DNA of 64,000 bases, taken from Pseudomonadota bacterium. GTDB lineage: Bacteria > Desulfobacterota > Binatia > Binatales > Binataceae. The stretch is from the NCBI GenBank assembly GCA_021324455.1, contig JAJPJA010000033.1, positions 21,973 through 85,972 on the forward strand, in the 5' to 3' direction. This document shows, piece after piece, positions 1 through 6,483 of this stretch. How positions within the stretch are numbered: position 1 is the stretch's first letter; each line of letters opens with the position of its first letter. The translations under genes were made by a program, and so were the position numbers. Below the pieces are notes generated by a model. The model was given only the letters and a program-made list of their open reading frames with translations, had not been told where the DNA came from and ran no database searches.

Positions 1-163
1 CGTAAACGCGGACATTCCTGATCGCGCGCAAGGCCGCCTGACGCCGCGCGGCGACCGGTTCATGAATCGCCACGATCTCGACGTCCGGCCGCCGGCGCCA
101 TCCGGGCAGATGCCCCTGCTCGACCACCTGCCCGAAGCCGGAGATTGCGCCACGCAGTTTCAG
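1..163 (-). CDS. Gfo/Idh/MocA family oxidoreductase, N-terminal fragment (runs off left edge)
   Basis: The reverse strand encodes LRGAISGFGQVVEQGHLPGW and then RRRPDVEIVAIHEP. This is the start of a Rossmann fold of the Gfo/Idh/MocA NAD(P)-dependent sugar or cyclitol dehydrogenase family: the G-x-G-x-x-A/V nucleotide-binding loop, then beta2 ending in an acidic residue. Only about 54 codons lie in the window. No ATG, GTG or TTG sits in frame just before the glycine loop. The codon that places the family's usual N-terminus (xKLRGAISGFG) is CTG, so I set the start there; an alternative start upstream is possible. Substrate unknown. Confidence 0.6.
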   Translation of the reverse strand, partial: MKLRGAISGFGQVVEQGHLPGWRRRPDVEIVAIHEPVAARRQAALRAIRNVRVY

Positions 164-178
164 TGCAGTAGGTCCGCT

Positions 179-197
179 ATTCCACGCGCTGTGGAAT
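179..197. promoter_or_regulatory. Perfect 7-bp inverted repeat upstream of the Gfo/Idh fragment
   Basis: ATTCCAC-N5-GTGGAAT lies just upstream of the presumed start of the leftmost reverse-strand gene, where an operator or a small mRNA hairpin could act. No regulator gene is adjacent, so its role is open. Confidence 0.3.
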
Positions 198-204
198 GCC
201 TGAT

Positions 205-245
205 TCCCTCTCCCGCAATCTTGCGTGGGAGGGAGTCAGGGTTAG
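205..245. repeat. REP-like intergenic hairpin element
   Basis: A pyrimidine-rich arm (TCCCTCTCCCGC) is followed by a near-complementary purine arm (GCGTGGGAGGGA, 10 of 12 matches) and then a GTCAGGGTTAGGG tail. This layout matches the dispersed CCCTCTCCC...GGGAGAGGG...CAGGGTGAGGG intergenic elements seen in many proteobacterial genomes. A degenerate relative lies near 23,390. Confidence 0.45.
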
Positions 246-367
246 GGCGACTGATGCGCTTGATGCGCAAGGCCGCGCCTGCCGATATGCGGAGCCGGGT
301 TGGGCTTTTTGCCTGCGCCGGCAATGAACATAAGAGGGCACTTGCGGCGATGCTCCGCGCAGGGCCA

Positions 368-1255
368 TCACACCAGGTAACGCCGCGCCAGTTCCTCCAG
401 TTCCTTCTGCCAGGTCGCCGGTTCCAGGGGGAAGCCTTTGCGATACAGCGCTTCGGTGCCGACGACTATCCGATGGCATCCGGCGGCCTCGTACTCCTGG
501 TAGGTCAGCTTGATGTCGTCGTGCTCGAAGGGACGGAACATCGTAACGTCCATTTTGCTGAAGTCGCGGCCGGCTTCGGCGCACAGCTTTCGAAGCGTCT
601 GCAGGTTGGCGGCCAGCTGCGCGGGCTTGAGCCGCAGCGGCATCCATCCGTCGCCGATTTCGACCACGTCGCGCAGCACGCGATCGGGTCCCTTGGCGCC
701 GCCGTTGGCTCCGATCAACACGGGAGGATGGGGCTTTTGCGCGGGTTTCGGATAACTCCTGACGGCGGGAAACCTGACGTACTTGCCTTCGAAGCTCGCC
801 TCGTCTTTGGTCCACAGCTCCTTCATCGCGCGGATATACTCGCGCGTGACCGGCCATCGTTTGGCGAACTCGACGCCCATGATTTCGGTCTCGTCCGCGA
901 GCCATCCGGCGCCGATTCCGAACCACATGCGGCCGCCCGAGAAGTAGTCGACCGTGGCGACCTCCTTGGCCAGCACCAGCGGATTATGTTCGGGCACCAG
1001 GCAGATGCCGGTCATCAACTTGATCCGGCTGGTGACGGCGGCCGCGATGCCCAGCAGCACGAACGGGTCGGGCATGCGCGAGTACCAGTCGGGAATTTCG
1101 CCGCCGCCGGCCGGGTAGGGTGTGCGATGCTTGACCGGGATGATGGCATGTTCGGGGACAATCAGGGCGTCGAAGCCGAGTTCCTCGACTCTGCGAAACA
1201 TAAGGTCGGGCTTTGCCGTTCGTTCGTTGGCAAACACCGATACGCCGACTTTCAT
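368..1255 (-). CDS. LLM class oxidoreductase, probably F420-dependent (TIGR03619-like)
   Basis: A 295-residue luciferase-like TIM-barrel protein of single-domain length. It opens with MKVGVSVFANERT, followed by the LGFDALIVPEHAIIP strand. It has the typical TGICLVPEHNPLVLAKEVATVD core, FSGGRMWFGIGAGW, and the KPHPPVLIGANG loop near residue 180. Proteins of this type transfer a hydride between a deazaflavin (F420) or flavin and small organic or acyl substrates in the cytoplasm; the substrate cannot be read here. The ATG is preceded by a good AAGGGAG ribosome-binding site. It resembles the LLM protein at 32,806-33,663. F420 rather than FMN use is inferred from the subfamily. Confidence 0.8.
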   Translation of the reverse strand: MKVGVSVFANERTAKPDLMFRRVEELGFDALIVPEHAIIPVKHRTPYPAGGGEIPDWYSRMPDPFVLLGIAAAVTSRIKLMTGICLVPEHNPLVLAKEVATVDYFSGGRMWFGIGAGWLADETEIMGVEFAKRWPVTREYIRAMKELWTKDEASFEGKYVRFPAVRSYPKPAQKPHPPVLIGANGGAKGPDRVLRDVVEIGDGWMPLRLKPAQLAANLQTLRKLCAEAGRDFSKMDVTMFRPFEHDDIKLTYQEYEAAGCHRIVVGTEALYRKGFPLEPATWQKELEELARRYLV

Positions 1256-1584
1256 AAGGTCTCCCTTCCGCGGCCTGTGCGCGCCGCCCTGATGTCATAG
1301 CGCAAATGCCGCGGCTGAGACCAACGGCGCCCGAACGCGGCGGCGCTTGCGCGAGTTCGCGCGGGTCGTTTTTCGCCGATGGATTCGGGGGAGGAATTGC
1401 GCGGGCCGCCCGCCGCGGCTTTGTTTCTTCGCGGTTGTGGCCGCGGCGCTGAAGTCTCGCGGCGCAGGTCGCTTGGCTTCGGCGTGGGACGATTTGCAGC
1501 CGCCGCTGGCGGCATGCTAATTGGCAAACCACATCGGTCCGTGCGGCAATCCCGATCCGCGCCGCCGGACCCACGGAGAAGCTG
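1256..1584. other. Intergenic region between divergent LLM and alcohol dehydrogenase genes
   Basis: This stretch holds the divergent control region for the two flanking genes. No convincing coding sequence is visible. The only sites I can point to are the LLM ribosome-binding site at its left end, the GGAGAAG ribosome-binding site of the dehydrogenase at its right end, and a weak sigma-70-like promoter near 1,493-1,521. Confidence 0.5.
1493..1521 (+). promoter_or_regulatory. Possible sigma-70 promoter for the alcohol dehydrogenase
   Basis: TTTGCA, a 17-bp spacer, then GCTAAT: four of six consensus matches in each box. It sits about 60 bp upstream of the dehydrogenase ATG. Prediction by eye only. 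Confidence 0.3.
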
Positions 1585-2670
1585 ATGCGCGCAGCGATTT
1601 TCAACGGTCCCGGCCAGCCGCAGAGCGTCGATCAGGTCGATATCGATCGGCCCCGGGGTAGAGAGGTACTGGTCAAAAGCGTTGCCTGCGGCGTATGCCA
1701 CAGCGACTTGCACTTTGCCGACGGCGTGTGGCCGATGATGCCGCCGGCGATCCTCGGGCATGAGACCGCCGGCATTGTCGAGGAGGTCGGCGGCGACGTT
1801 ACCGAATTCAAACCCGGCGACCATGTGATCGCGTGTCTGGCGCTGTTTTGCGGGTCGTGCGAGAAATGTCTCAGCGGCAATCCGCATCTATGCTTCAACA
1901 CCGGCGCGACCAATCGCAAAGCGGGCGAGCCGCCGCGCATGACCTACCGCGGCAAGCCGATCCAGGGCATCCTGTCGCTGGCCGGCTTCGCCGAAAAGCA
2001 ACTGCTGCACGAAAACGCGGTGGTCAAGATTCCCGAGGATATCCCGCTGGACCGGGCGGCGCTGGTTGGATGCGGCGTTACCACCGGCGTCGGCGCGGCG
2101 CTGAACACGGCCAGGGTGCTTCCAGGCTCCACGGTGGCGATCTTCGGCTGCGGCGGAATCGGACTGGCCGCGGTGCAGGGCGCACGAATCGCCGGCGCGC
2201 TGCAGATAATCGCGGTCGATATGTTCGAGAGCAAACTGGCGATGGCGCGCCGCCTGGGCGCCACCGACACCGTGGACGCGTCGGCCAACGACCCGGTGCA
2301 GGCGATCATGAATTTGACCGGCCGCGGCGTCGACTATTCCTTCGAATGCATCGGACTGAAGAAAGTTGCCGAACAGGCCATTGCCAGCCTCAAGCCGGGC
2401 GGCACCGCCACCGTGATCGGAATGATCCCGATTACCGAAAAGGTCGAGATGGACGCGATGTCGCTGCTGTCGGAGCGCAAGCTGCAAGGCTGCTTCATGG
2501 GTTCCAGCCGGTTTCGCCTCGACGCGCCGCGCTTTCTCCAATACTACCGGCAGGGACGCCTCAACCTTGACGACATGGTCACGCGCAAAGGCACGCTGGG
2601 CGACATCGACGAGGCGTTTCGGGCCATGAAAGCGGGCGAGGTGGTGCGTACGGTAATCATGTTCGACTGA
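1585..2670 (+). CDS. Zinc-dependent alcohol dehydrogenase (MDR superfamily, class III-like)
   Basis: A 361-residue medium-chain dehydrogenase that oxidises an alcohol or reduces an aldehyde with NAD(P). Catalytic-zinc ligands are visible as Cys in GVCHSD and His in GHETAGIVEEVG. The structural-zinc lobe is CGSCEKCLSGNPHLC with its four cysteines. The nucleotide-binding loop is GCGGIGLAAVQ. Order and spacing match the class III/Rxyl_3153-like group that includes thiol-dependent formaldehyde dehydrogenases, though the cofactor cannot be assigned. The ATG has a GGAGAAG ribosome-binding site. The next two genes are esterases in the same direction, so the three may act together on ester/alcohol substrates (inference). 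Confidence 0.85.
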   Translation: MRAAIFNGPGQPQSVDQVDIDRPRGREVLVKSVACGVCHSDLHFADGVWPMMPPAILGHETAGIVEEVGGDVTEFKPGDHVIACLALFCGSCEKCLSGNPHLCFNTGATNRKAGEPPRMTYRGKPIQGILSLAGFAEKQLLHENAVVKIPEDIPLDRAALVGCGVTTGVGAALNTARVLPGSTVAIFGCGGIGLAAVQGARIAGALQIIAVDMFESKLAMARRLGATDTVDASANDPVQAIMNLTGRGVDYSFECIGLKKVAEQAIASLKPGGTATVIGMIPITEKVEMDAMSLLSERKLQGCFMGSSRFRLDAPRFLQYYRQGRLNLDDMVTRKGTLGDIDEAFRAMKAGEVVRTVIMFD

Positions 2671-2728
2671 GAACCGCGGGCGTCTGCAACCACGCGCTGC
2701 GCGGCCGTATAAACAAAGGTGAGAGCTT

Positions 2729-3667
2729 ATGCCGCTGGATCAACAGACCAAGGCCCTGATTGACGCGATGCAGTCGGCCGGGATGGTGCTGGAATTCGAA
2801 AAGATGACGGCGCCGCAGGCGCGCCAGGCGATGGACCAGATGGCGGCGGTCACGCGCGGCCCCGGCGAGCCGGTGGCCAAGGTCGAGGACCGATCGATTC
2901 CCGGTCCCGACGGCTCCGTCCCGGTGCGGATTTATACTCCCGAAGGCTCCGCTCCGTTCCCGGTGATGGTCTTTTTTCACGGCGGCGGCTGGGTCATCGG
3001 CAATATCGAGAGCCATGACGCCCTGTGCCGCAAGCTGACCAATGCTATCGGATGCGTCACGGTATCGGTCGATTATCGATTGGCGCCCGAATCGAAATTC
3101 CCGGCGGCGGCGGAGGATTGCTACGCCGCGACGCTGTGGGTATCGGAAAACGCCGCCGCGCTGGGATGCGATCCCAAGCGGCTGGCGGTATGCGGCGACA
3201 GCGCCGGCGGCAACCTCGCCGCGGCGGTGCCGCTGATGGCGCGCGATCGGGGCAAGCCTCCCATCGCATTCCAGGCCCTGCTCTATCCCTGCACCGACGG
3301 CACTCTTGAGACCGGTTCGATGAAGGAATTGGCCGAGGGCTATTTCCTGACCAGGGGTGCGATGGTCTGGTTCTGGAACCATTATCTGCGCGACGACCAG
3401 GACCGTACGCATCCGTACGCCGCCCCAATCCACGCCCCCGAACTGAAAGGTCTGCCGCCGGCGCTGATCATCACCGCCGAATTCGATCCGCTGCGCGACG
3501 AGGGCGAAGCGTACGCGGCCCGGCTGAGCAAGGCCGGCGTGCCGGTGACCTGCACCCGCTACGACGGGACGATTCACGGGTTCGTCAGCATGGCGGACAA
3601 CCTCGACAAGGGCAAAGATGCGATCAAGCAGGTCGTATCCACGCTGAAAGCCGCGTTCAGGAAGTAG
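2729..3667 (+). CDS. Alpha/beta hydrolase, HSL-family esterase (GDSAG type)
   Basis: A 312-residue carboxylesterase of the hormone-sensitive-lipase family. The HGGGW oxyanion-hole motif is at residues 84-88. The nucleophile Ser158 lies in GDSAGG, with acid Asp253 (EFDPLRDEGE) and His283 (TIHGF), so the triad is complete. No signal peptide is present; it should hydrolyse short acyl esters in the cytoplasm. The next gene starts 2 bp after this stop and is a close paralogue, so the pair is co-transcribed and arose by tandem duplication. Residues 1-50 form a helical cap (MPLDQQTKALIDAMQSAG) conserved in both. Confidence 0.88.
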   Translation: MPLDQQTKALIDAMQSAGMVLEFEKMTAPQARQAMDQMAAVTRGPGEPVAKVEDRSIPGPDGSVPVRIYTPEGSAPFPVMVFFHGGGWVIGNIESHDALCRKLTNAIGCVTVSVDYRLAPESKFPAAAEDCYAATLWVSENAAALGCDPKRLAVCGDSAGGNLAAAVPLMARDRGKPPIAFQALLYPCTDGTLETGSMKELAEGYFLTRGAMVWFWNHYLRDDQDRTHPYAAPIHAPELKGLPPALIITAEFDPLRDEGEAYAARLSKAGVPVTCTRYDGTIHGFVSMADNLDKGKDAIKQVVSTLKAAFRK

Positions 3668-3668
3668 A

Positions 3669-4601
3669 ATGCCGCTGGAGCCGCAAACCAGGGCGCTGCT
3701 CCAGGCGATGGCTAAGGCGGGCGCTTCGCTCGATTTCGGAACCATGTCCGCGGCGCAAGCGCGGCGCAGGATGGAAGCGAATCCCGTCGCGCGCGGTTGC
3801 GCCGAGGCGGTGGGCAAAGTCGAGGACCGCACGATTGCGGGGCCCGGCGGCGCACTGCCAGTGCGCATCTACACCCCTCAGGCGCCGCCGCCGATGCCCG
3901 CGATCGCGTACTTTCACGGCGGCGGATGGGTGCTGGGCAACCTCGACGCGTCCGACGCGCAATGCCGCTCGCTGGCCAATGCCGCCCGCGGCATCGTGGT
4001 GTCGGTCGATTACCGGCTCGCGCCCGAGGCCAAGTTTCCGGCCGCGGCGGAAGACTGCTACGCCGCGACGCTATGGATCACGGAGAATGCCGCGAAACTG
4101 GGATGCGATGCAAAACGAATCGCGGTTGCGGGGACCAGCGCGGGCGCCAACCTGGCCGCCGTGGTGCCGTTGATGGCGCGCGACCGGGGCCGTCCGCCGA
4201 TTGCATTCCAAGTCCTGGTATATCCGATCACCGACGGTTCCATGAACACCCGGTCGTACCGGGAGAACGCCCACGGATATTTCCTGACCGCGGCGTCGAT
4301 GGCCTGGTTCTGGGAACAGTACGTAAACCGCGACAGCGACCGCCTGCATCCCTATGCCGCTCCGCTCAACGCTCCGGACCTGCGCGGATTGCCTCCGGCG
4401 TTGGTGATTACGGCCGAGTTCGACCCGCTGCGCGACGAGGGCGAGGCGTACGCCCAACGGCTGCGCGAAGCCGGAGTGCCGGTGACCTGCACCCGCTATG
4501 ACGGCACCATTCACAGCTTTGTCAGCATGGCGGCCACGCTTGACGTCGGCAAACGGGCCTTCGATCAGATCGTGGCCGCGCTGAAAAGCGCGCTGGCCTG
4601 A
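3669..4601 (+). CDS. Alpha/beta hydrolase, HSL-family esterase (GTSAG type), tandem paralogue
   Basis: A 310-residue paralogue of the preceding esterase. It shares the cap start (MPLEPQTRALLQAM), the HGGGW oxyanion hole, DYRLAPE, ALVITAEFDPLRDEGEAYA and TCTRYDGTIH almost unchanged. The predicted triad is Ser157-Asp252-His282. It differs at the nucleophile elbow: GTSAGA instead of GDSAGG. In the HSL family this position separates two recognised subfamilies. Retention of both copies with different elbows suggests divergence in substrate use (inference). The 2-bp gap from the upstream stop implies translational coupling. Confidence 0.88.
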   Translation: MPLEPQTRALLQAMAKAGASLDFGTMSAAQARRRMEANPVARGCAEAVGKVEDRTIAGPGGALPVRIYTPQAPPPMPAIAYFHGGGWVLGNLDASDAQCRSLANAARGIVVSVDYRLAPEAKFPAAAEDCYAATLWITENAAKLGCDAKRIAVAGTSAGANLAAVVPLMARDRGRPPIAFQVLVYPITDGSMNTRSYRENAHGYFLTAASMAWFWEQYVNRDSDRLHPYAAPLNAPDLRGLPPALVITAEFDPLRDEGEAYAQRLREAGVPVTCTRYDGTIHSFVSMAATLDVGKRAFDQIVAALKSALA

Positions 4602-4626
4602 CGGTCAGGGACTCGCTGTTCAACAA

Positions 4627-4646
4627 GCCCCGCTGAGATGCGGGGC
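4627..4646 (+). terminator. Hairpin downstream of the esterase pair, without a T-run
   Basis: GCCCCGC and GCGGGGC form a perfect 7-bp stem around a 6-nt loop just after the esterase operon. No T-tract follows, so it is at best a weak or Rho-assisted terminator or an mRNA 3' end stabiliser. Confidence 0.35.
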
Positions 4647-4770
4647 CGCTGGAGGGAGCGGCGCGAAAAACGCAAACCGCCTTCAGCGCGATAGGGTAAA
4701 AGGCCCGCGCGCTTGATTGCCGGAGCCTGACCGGAGCCGGCGAGTGCGCTGGAGCCGCAATTGGAACGCC

Positions 4771-4983
4771 TCAGTCCTGCGCGCCGCCGCCCTTTTCAAT
4801 CCACTCGTCGATGGCTGCCTTTTCGAAACGCAAATCGCCACCCAGCTTGAAGTGCGGAATCTTGCCCTGCTTGACAAGCCTGTACACGGTGCTCAAGTGG
4901 CAGTGCAGGTAATCAGCAACCATCCTGGTGGTCAGGATCTCGTTGTTGCCGTTGCGGCGATATTTTCGTGCTTTGTCCTTCAC
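4771..4983 (-). CDS. Small helix-turn-helix protein, excisionase/MerR-like (HTH_17)
   Basis: A 70-residue DNA-binding protein. After a basic N-terminus (MKDKARKYRRNG) it has ILTTRMVADYLHCHLSTVYR, then LVKQGKIPHFKLGGDLRF and AAIDEWIEK. This is the winged-helix layout of excisionase-family and AlpA-like proteins. Such proteins control recombination in mobile elements or act as small transcription factors; here no integrase or other mobile gene is nearby, so a stand-alone regulator is likelier. It is divergent from the class III aminotransferase 125 bp away, a plausible target (inference). Confidence 0.8.
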   Translation of the reverse strand: MKDKARKYRRNGNNEILTTRMVADYLHCHLSTVYRLVKQGKIPHFKLGGDLRFEKAAIDEWIEKGGGAQD

Positions 4984-5065
4984 TGAGGTTTAAGGCTAAC
5001 ACAGAGATATAATGAATTCACGCAAGTTGTCTTTCGAGCTTTTCCCAGTCCTGACACAGGCCTCA

Positions 5066-5095
5066 TCGACATTTCCAAACCCCGCCGCCTATAAG
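5066..5095 (+). promoter_or_regulatory. Possible sigma-70 promoter giving a nearly leaderless aminotransferase mRNA
   Basis: TCGACA, an 18-bp spacer, then TATAAG: five of six matches in each box. The expected transcription start lies only about 6 nt before the ATG at 5,108, and no Shine-Dalgarno sequence precedes that ATG. Confidence 0.35.
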
Positions 5096-5107
5096 TAACA
5101 TGACCGT

Positions 5108-6445
5108 ATGGCTGAGCGGCAGGTGCTGTTTCTGAGCGGTGCTCACGGCGAAGCGCTTGCGGTAGAGCGCGCCGAGGGCGCCTATTTGTATACACGCGAC
5201 GGGCGCAAGCTGCTGGATGGGTCCGGCGGCGCGATCGTGGTCAATATCGGGCAGGGACGGAGCGAACTGGCCGATTTGGCGCGCGCTCAGCTGCTCGATC
5301 TGAATTACGTTCTTCCGCTATGGGTCTCGCCCGCGCGCGAGCGGCTGGTGGCGCGGCTGGCGCGATGGACTCCGGCGGGAATCGATCGGTTCTTCTTTAC
5401 CAGCGGCGGTTCGGAGTCGGTTGAGTCGGCGCTCAAGTTCGCCTTTTTATATCATCGCGTGCGCGGCAACAGCGGCAAAACCAAAGTGATCTCGCGCGAT
5501 CTTTCCTATCATGGCAACACGCTCGGCGCGCTCTCCGCCAGCGGCAACCGCGCCCGCCGCGCCGATTTCGAGCACGTGCTGTTCGATTGGCCCCGGATAC
5601 CGCCGTCATACTGCTACCGATGTCCCTGGGGGCGGTCCTATCCTGGATGCGGCCTGGAATGCGCCCAGGCTCTGGAGCGGGTCATCGCGCAACACGGAGC
5701 TGAGCGGATTGCGGCGTTCATCGCCGAGCCGATGGTGGGCGCCAGCGGCGGCGTGCTCCCGCCGGTTCCCGAGTACTGGCCGCGCATCGCGGAGATTTGC
5801 CGCCGCAATGATATCGTGCTCATCGCCGACGAGGTGATGACCGGCTTCGGCCGCACCGGCAAGCGCTTCGCGGTGGAGCATTGGGGAGTGATGCCGGATA
5901 TCATCGTCGGCGGCAAAGGTCTGACCGGCGGCTATGTTCCGATGGGAATGATCGCGGTGGGCGAAAGATTGTTCGAAGTGTGCGAGCAAGCCAAAGCCGA
6001 CTTCATGTTCTTTACCTACAGCGCCCATCCGCTCGCCTGCGCCATCGCCGATCGCGTGCTGGAGATCATGGAGCGCGAACAGCTGGTCGAGCATGCGGCC
6101 GCGATCGGATCGCATCTGGGCGCGCGTCTGAATGCCGAGCTCGGCGGCCATCCGATGACCGGTGAAATCCGCGGCGCGGGCCTCTTCTGGGGCGTGGAGA
6201 TCGTGGCCGACCGCGCCGCGCGGCGTCCGTTCGCGCCCGCACTGCACGCCGCCCGCAAAGTGCTCAGCGCCGCGATGGAGCGCGGGTTGATCCTGTATCC
6301 GGCCGCCGGGATGGCGGGAGTTGGCGGCGGCGACGCGATCATGATCGCGCCGCCGTTCGTGATTGGCGAAGCGGAAGTGGAGTTTATCGCCGCCACGCTG
6401 CGGCAATGCTTTGATACGGTGCGGCGGACCCTGCCGTCCGCTTAA
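5108..6445 (+). CDS. Class III PLP-dependent aminotransferase
   Basis: A 445-residue fold-type I aminotransferase of the ornithine/omega-amino acid class. The PLP lysine is Lys270 in IIVGGKGLTGGYVPMG; Asp241 in ADEVMTGFGRTG pairs with the pyridine nitrogen. TSGGSESVESALKFA holds the phosphate-binding loop, and SYHGNTLGALS is typical. A cysteine cluster (CYRCPWGRSYPGCGLEC, residues 169-185) occurs in many members of this subgroup. It moves an amino group from an amine or amino acid to a 2-oxo acid; substrate undetermined. No Shine-Dalgarno sequence is seen before the ATG. A CLC channel gene follows after 38 bp. Confidence 0.85.
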   Translation: MAERQVLFLSGAHGEALAVERAEGAYLYTRDGRKLLDGSGGAIVVNIGQGRSELADLARAQLLDLNYVLPLWVSPARERLVARLARWTPAGIDRFFFTSGGSESVESALKFAFLYHRVRGNSGKTKVISRDLSYHGNTLGALSASGNRARRADFEHVLFDWPRIPPSYCYRCPWGRSYPGCGLECAQALERVIAQHGAERIAAFIAEPMVGASGGVLPPVPEYWPRIAEICRRNDIVLIADEVMTGFGRTGKRFAVEHWGVMPDIIVGGKGLTGGYVPMGMIAVGERLFEVCEQAKADFMFFTYSAHPLACAIADRVLEIMEREQLVEHAAAIGSHLGARLNAELGGHPMTGEIRGAGLFWGVEIVADRAARRPFAPALHAARKVLSAAMERGLILYPAAGMAGVGGGDAIMIAPPFVIGEAEVEFIAATLRQCFDTVRRTLPSA

Positions 6446-6483
6446 AAGGAGCTTCTAATCGTGATTCAGGCTACGGACGGGGA

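Noticed and set aside
62..1300. Long forward reading frame opposite the LLM gene
   Set aside because: It is the antisense shadow of a well-conserved LLM protein; its translation has no recognisable domain and is Arg/His/Gly-rich as shadows in GC-rich DNA are.
4771..4983. Excisionase marking an integrated element
   Set aside because: No integrase, attachment-site repeats or tRNA were found nearby; the HTH fold is also common in stand-alone regulators.
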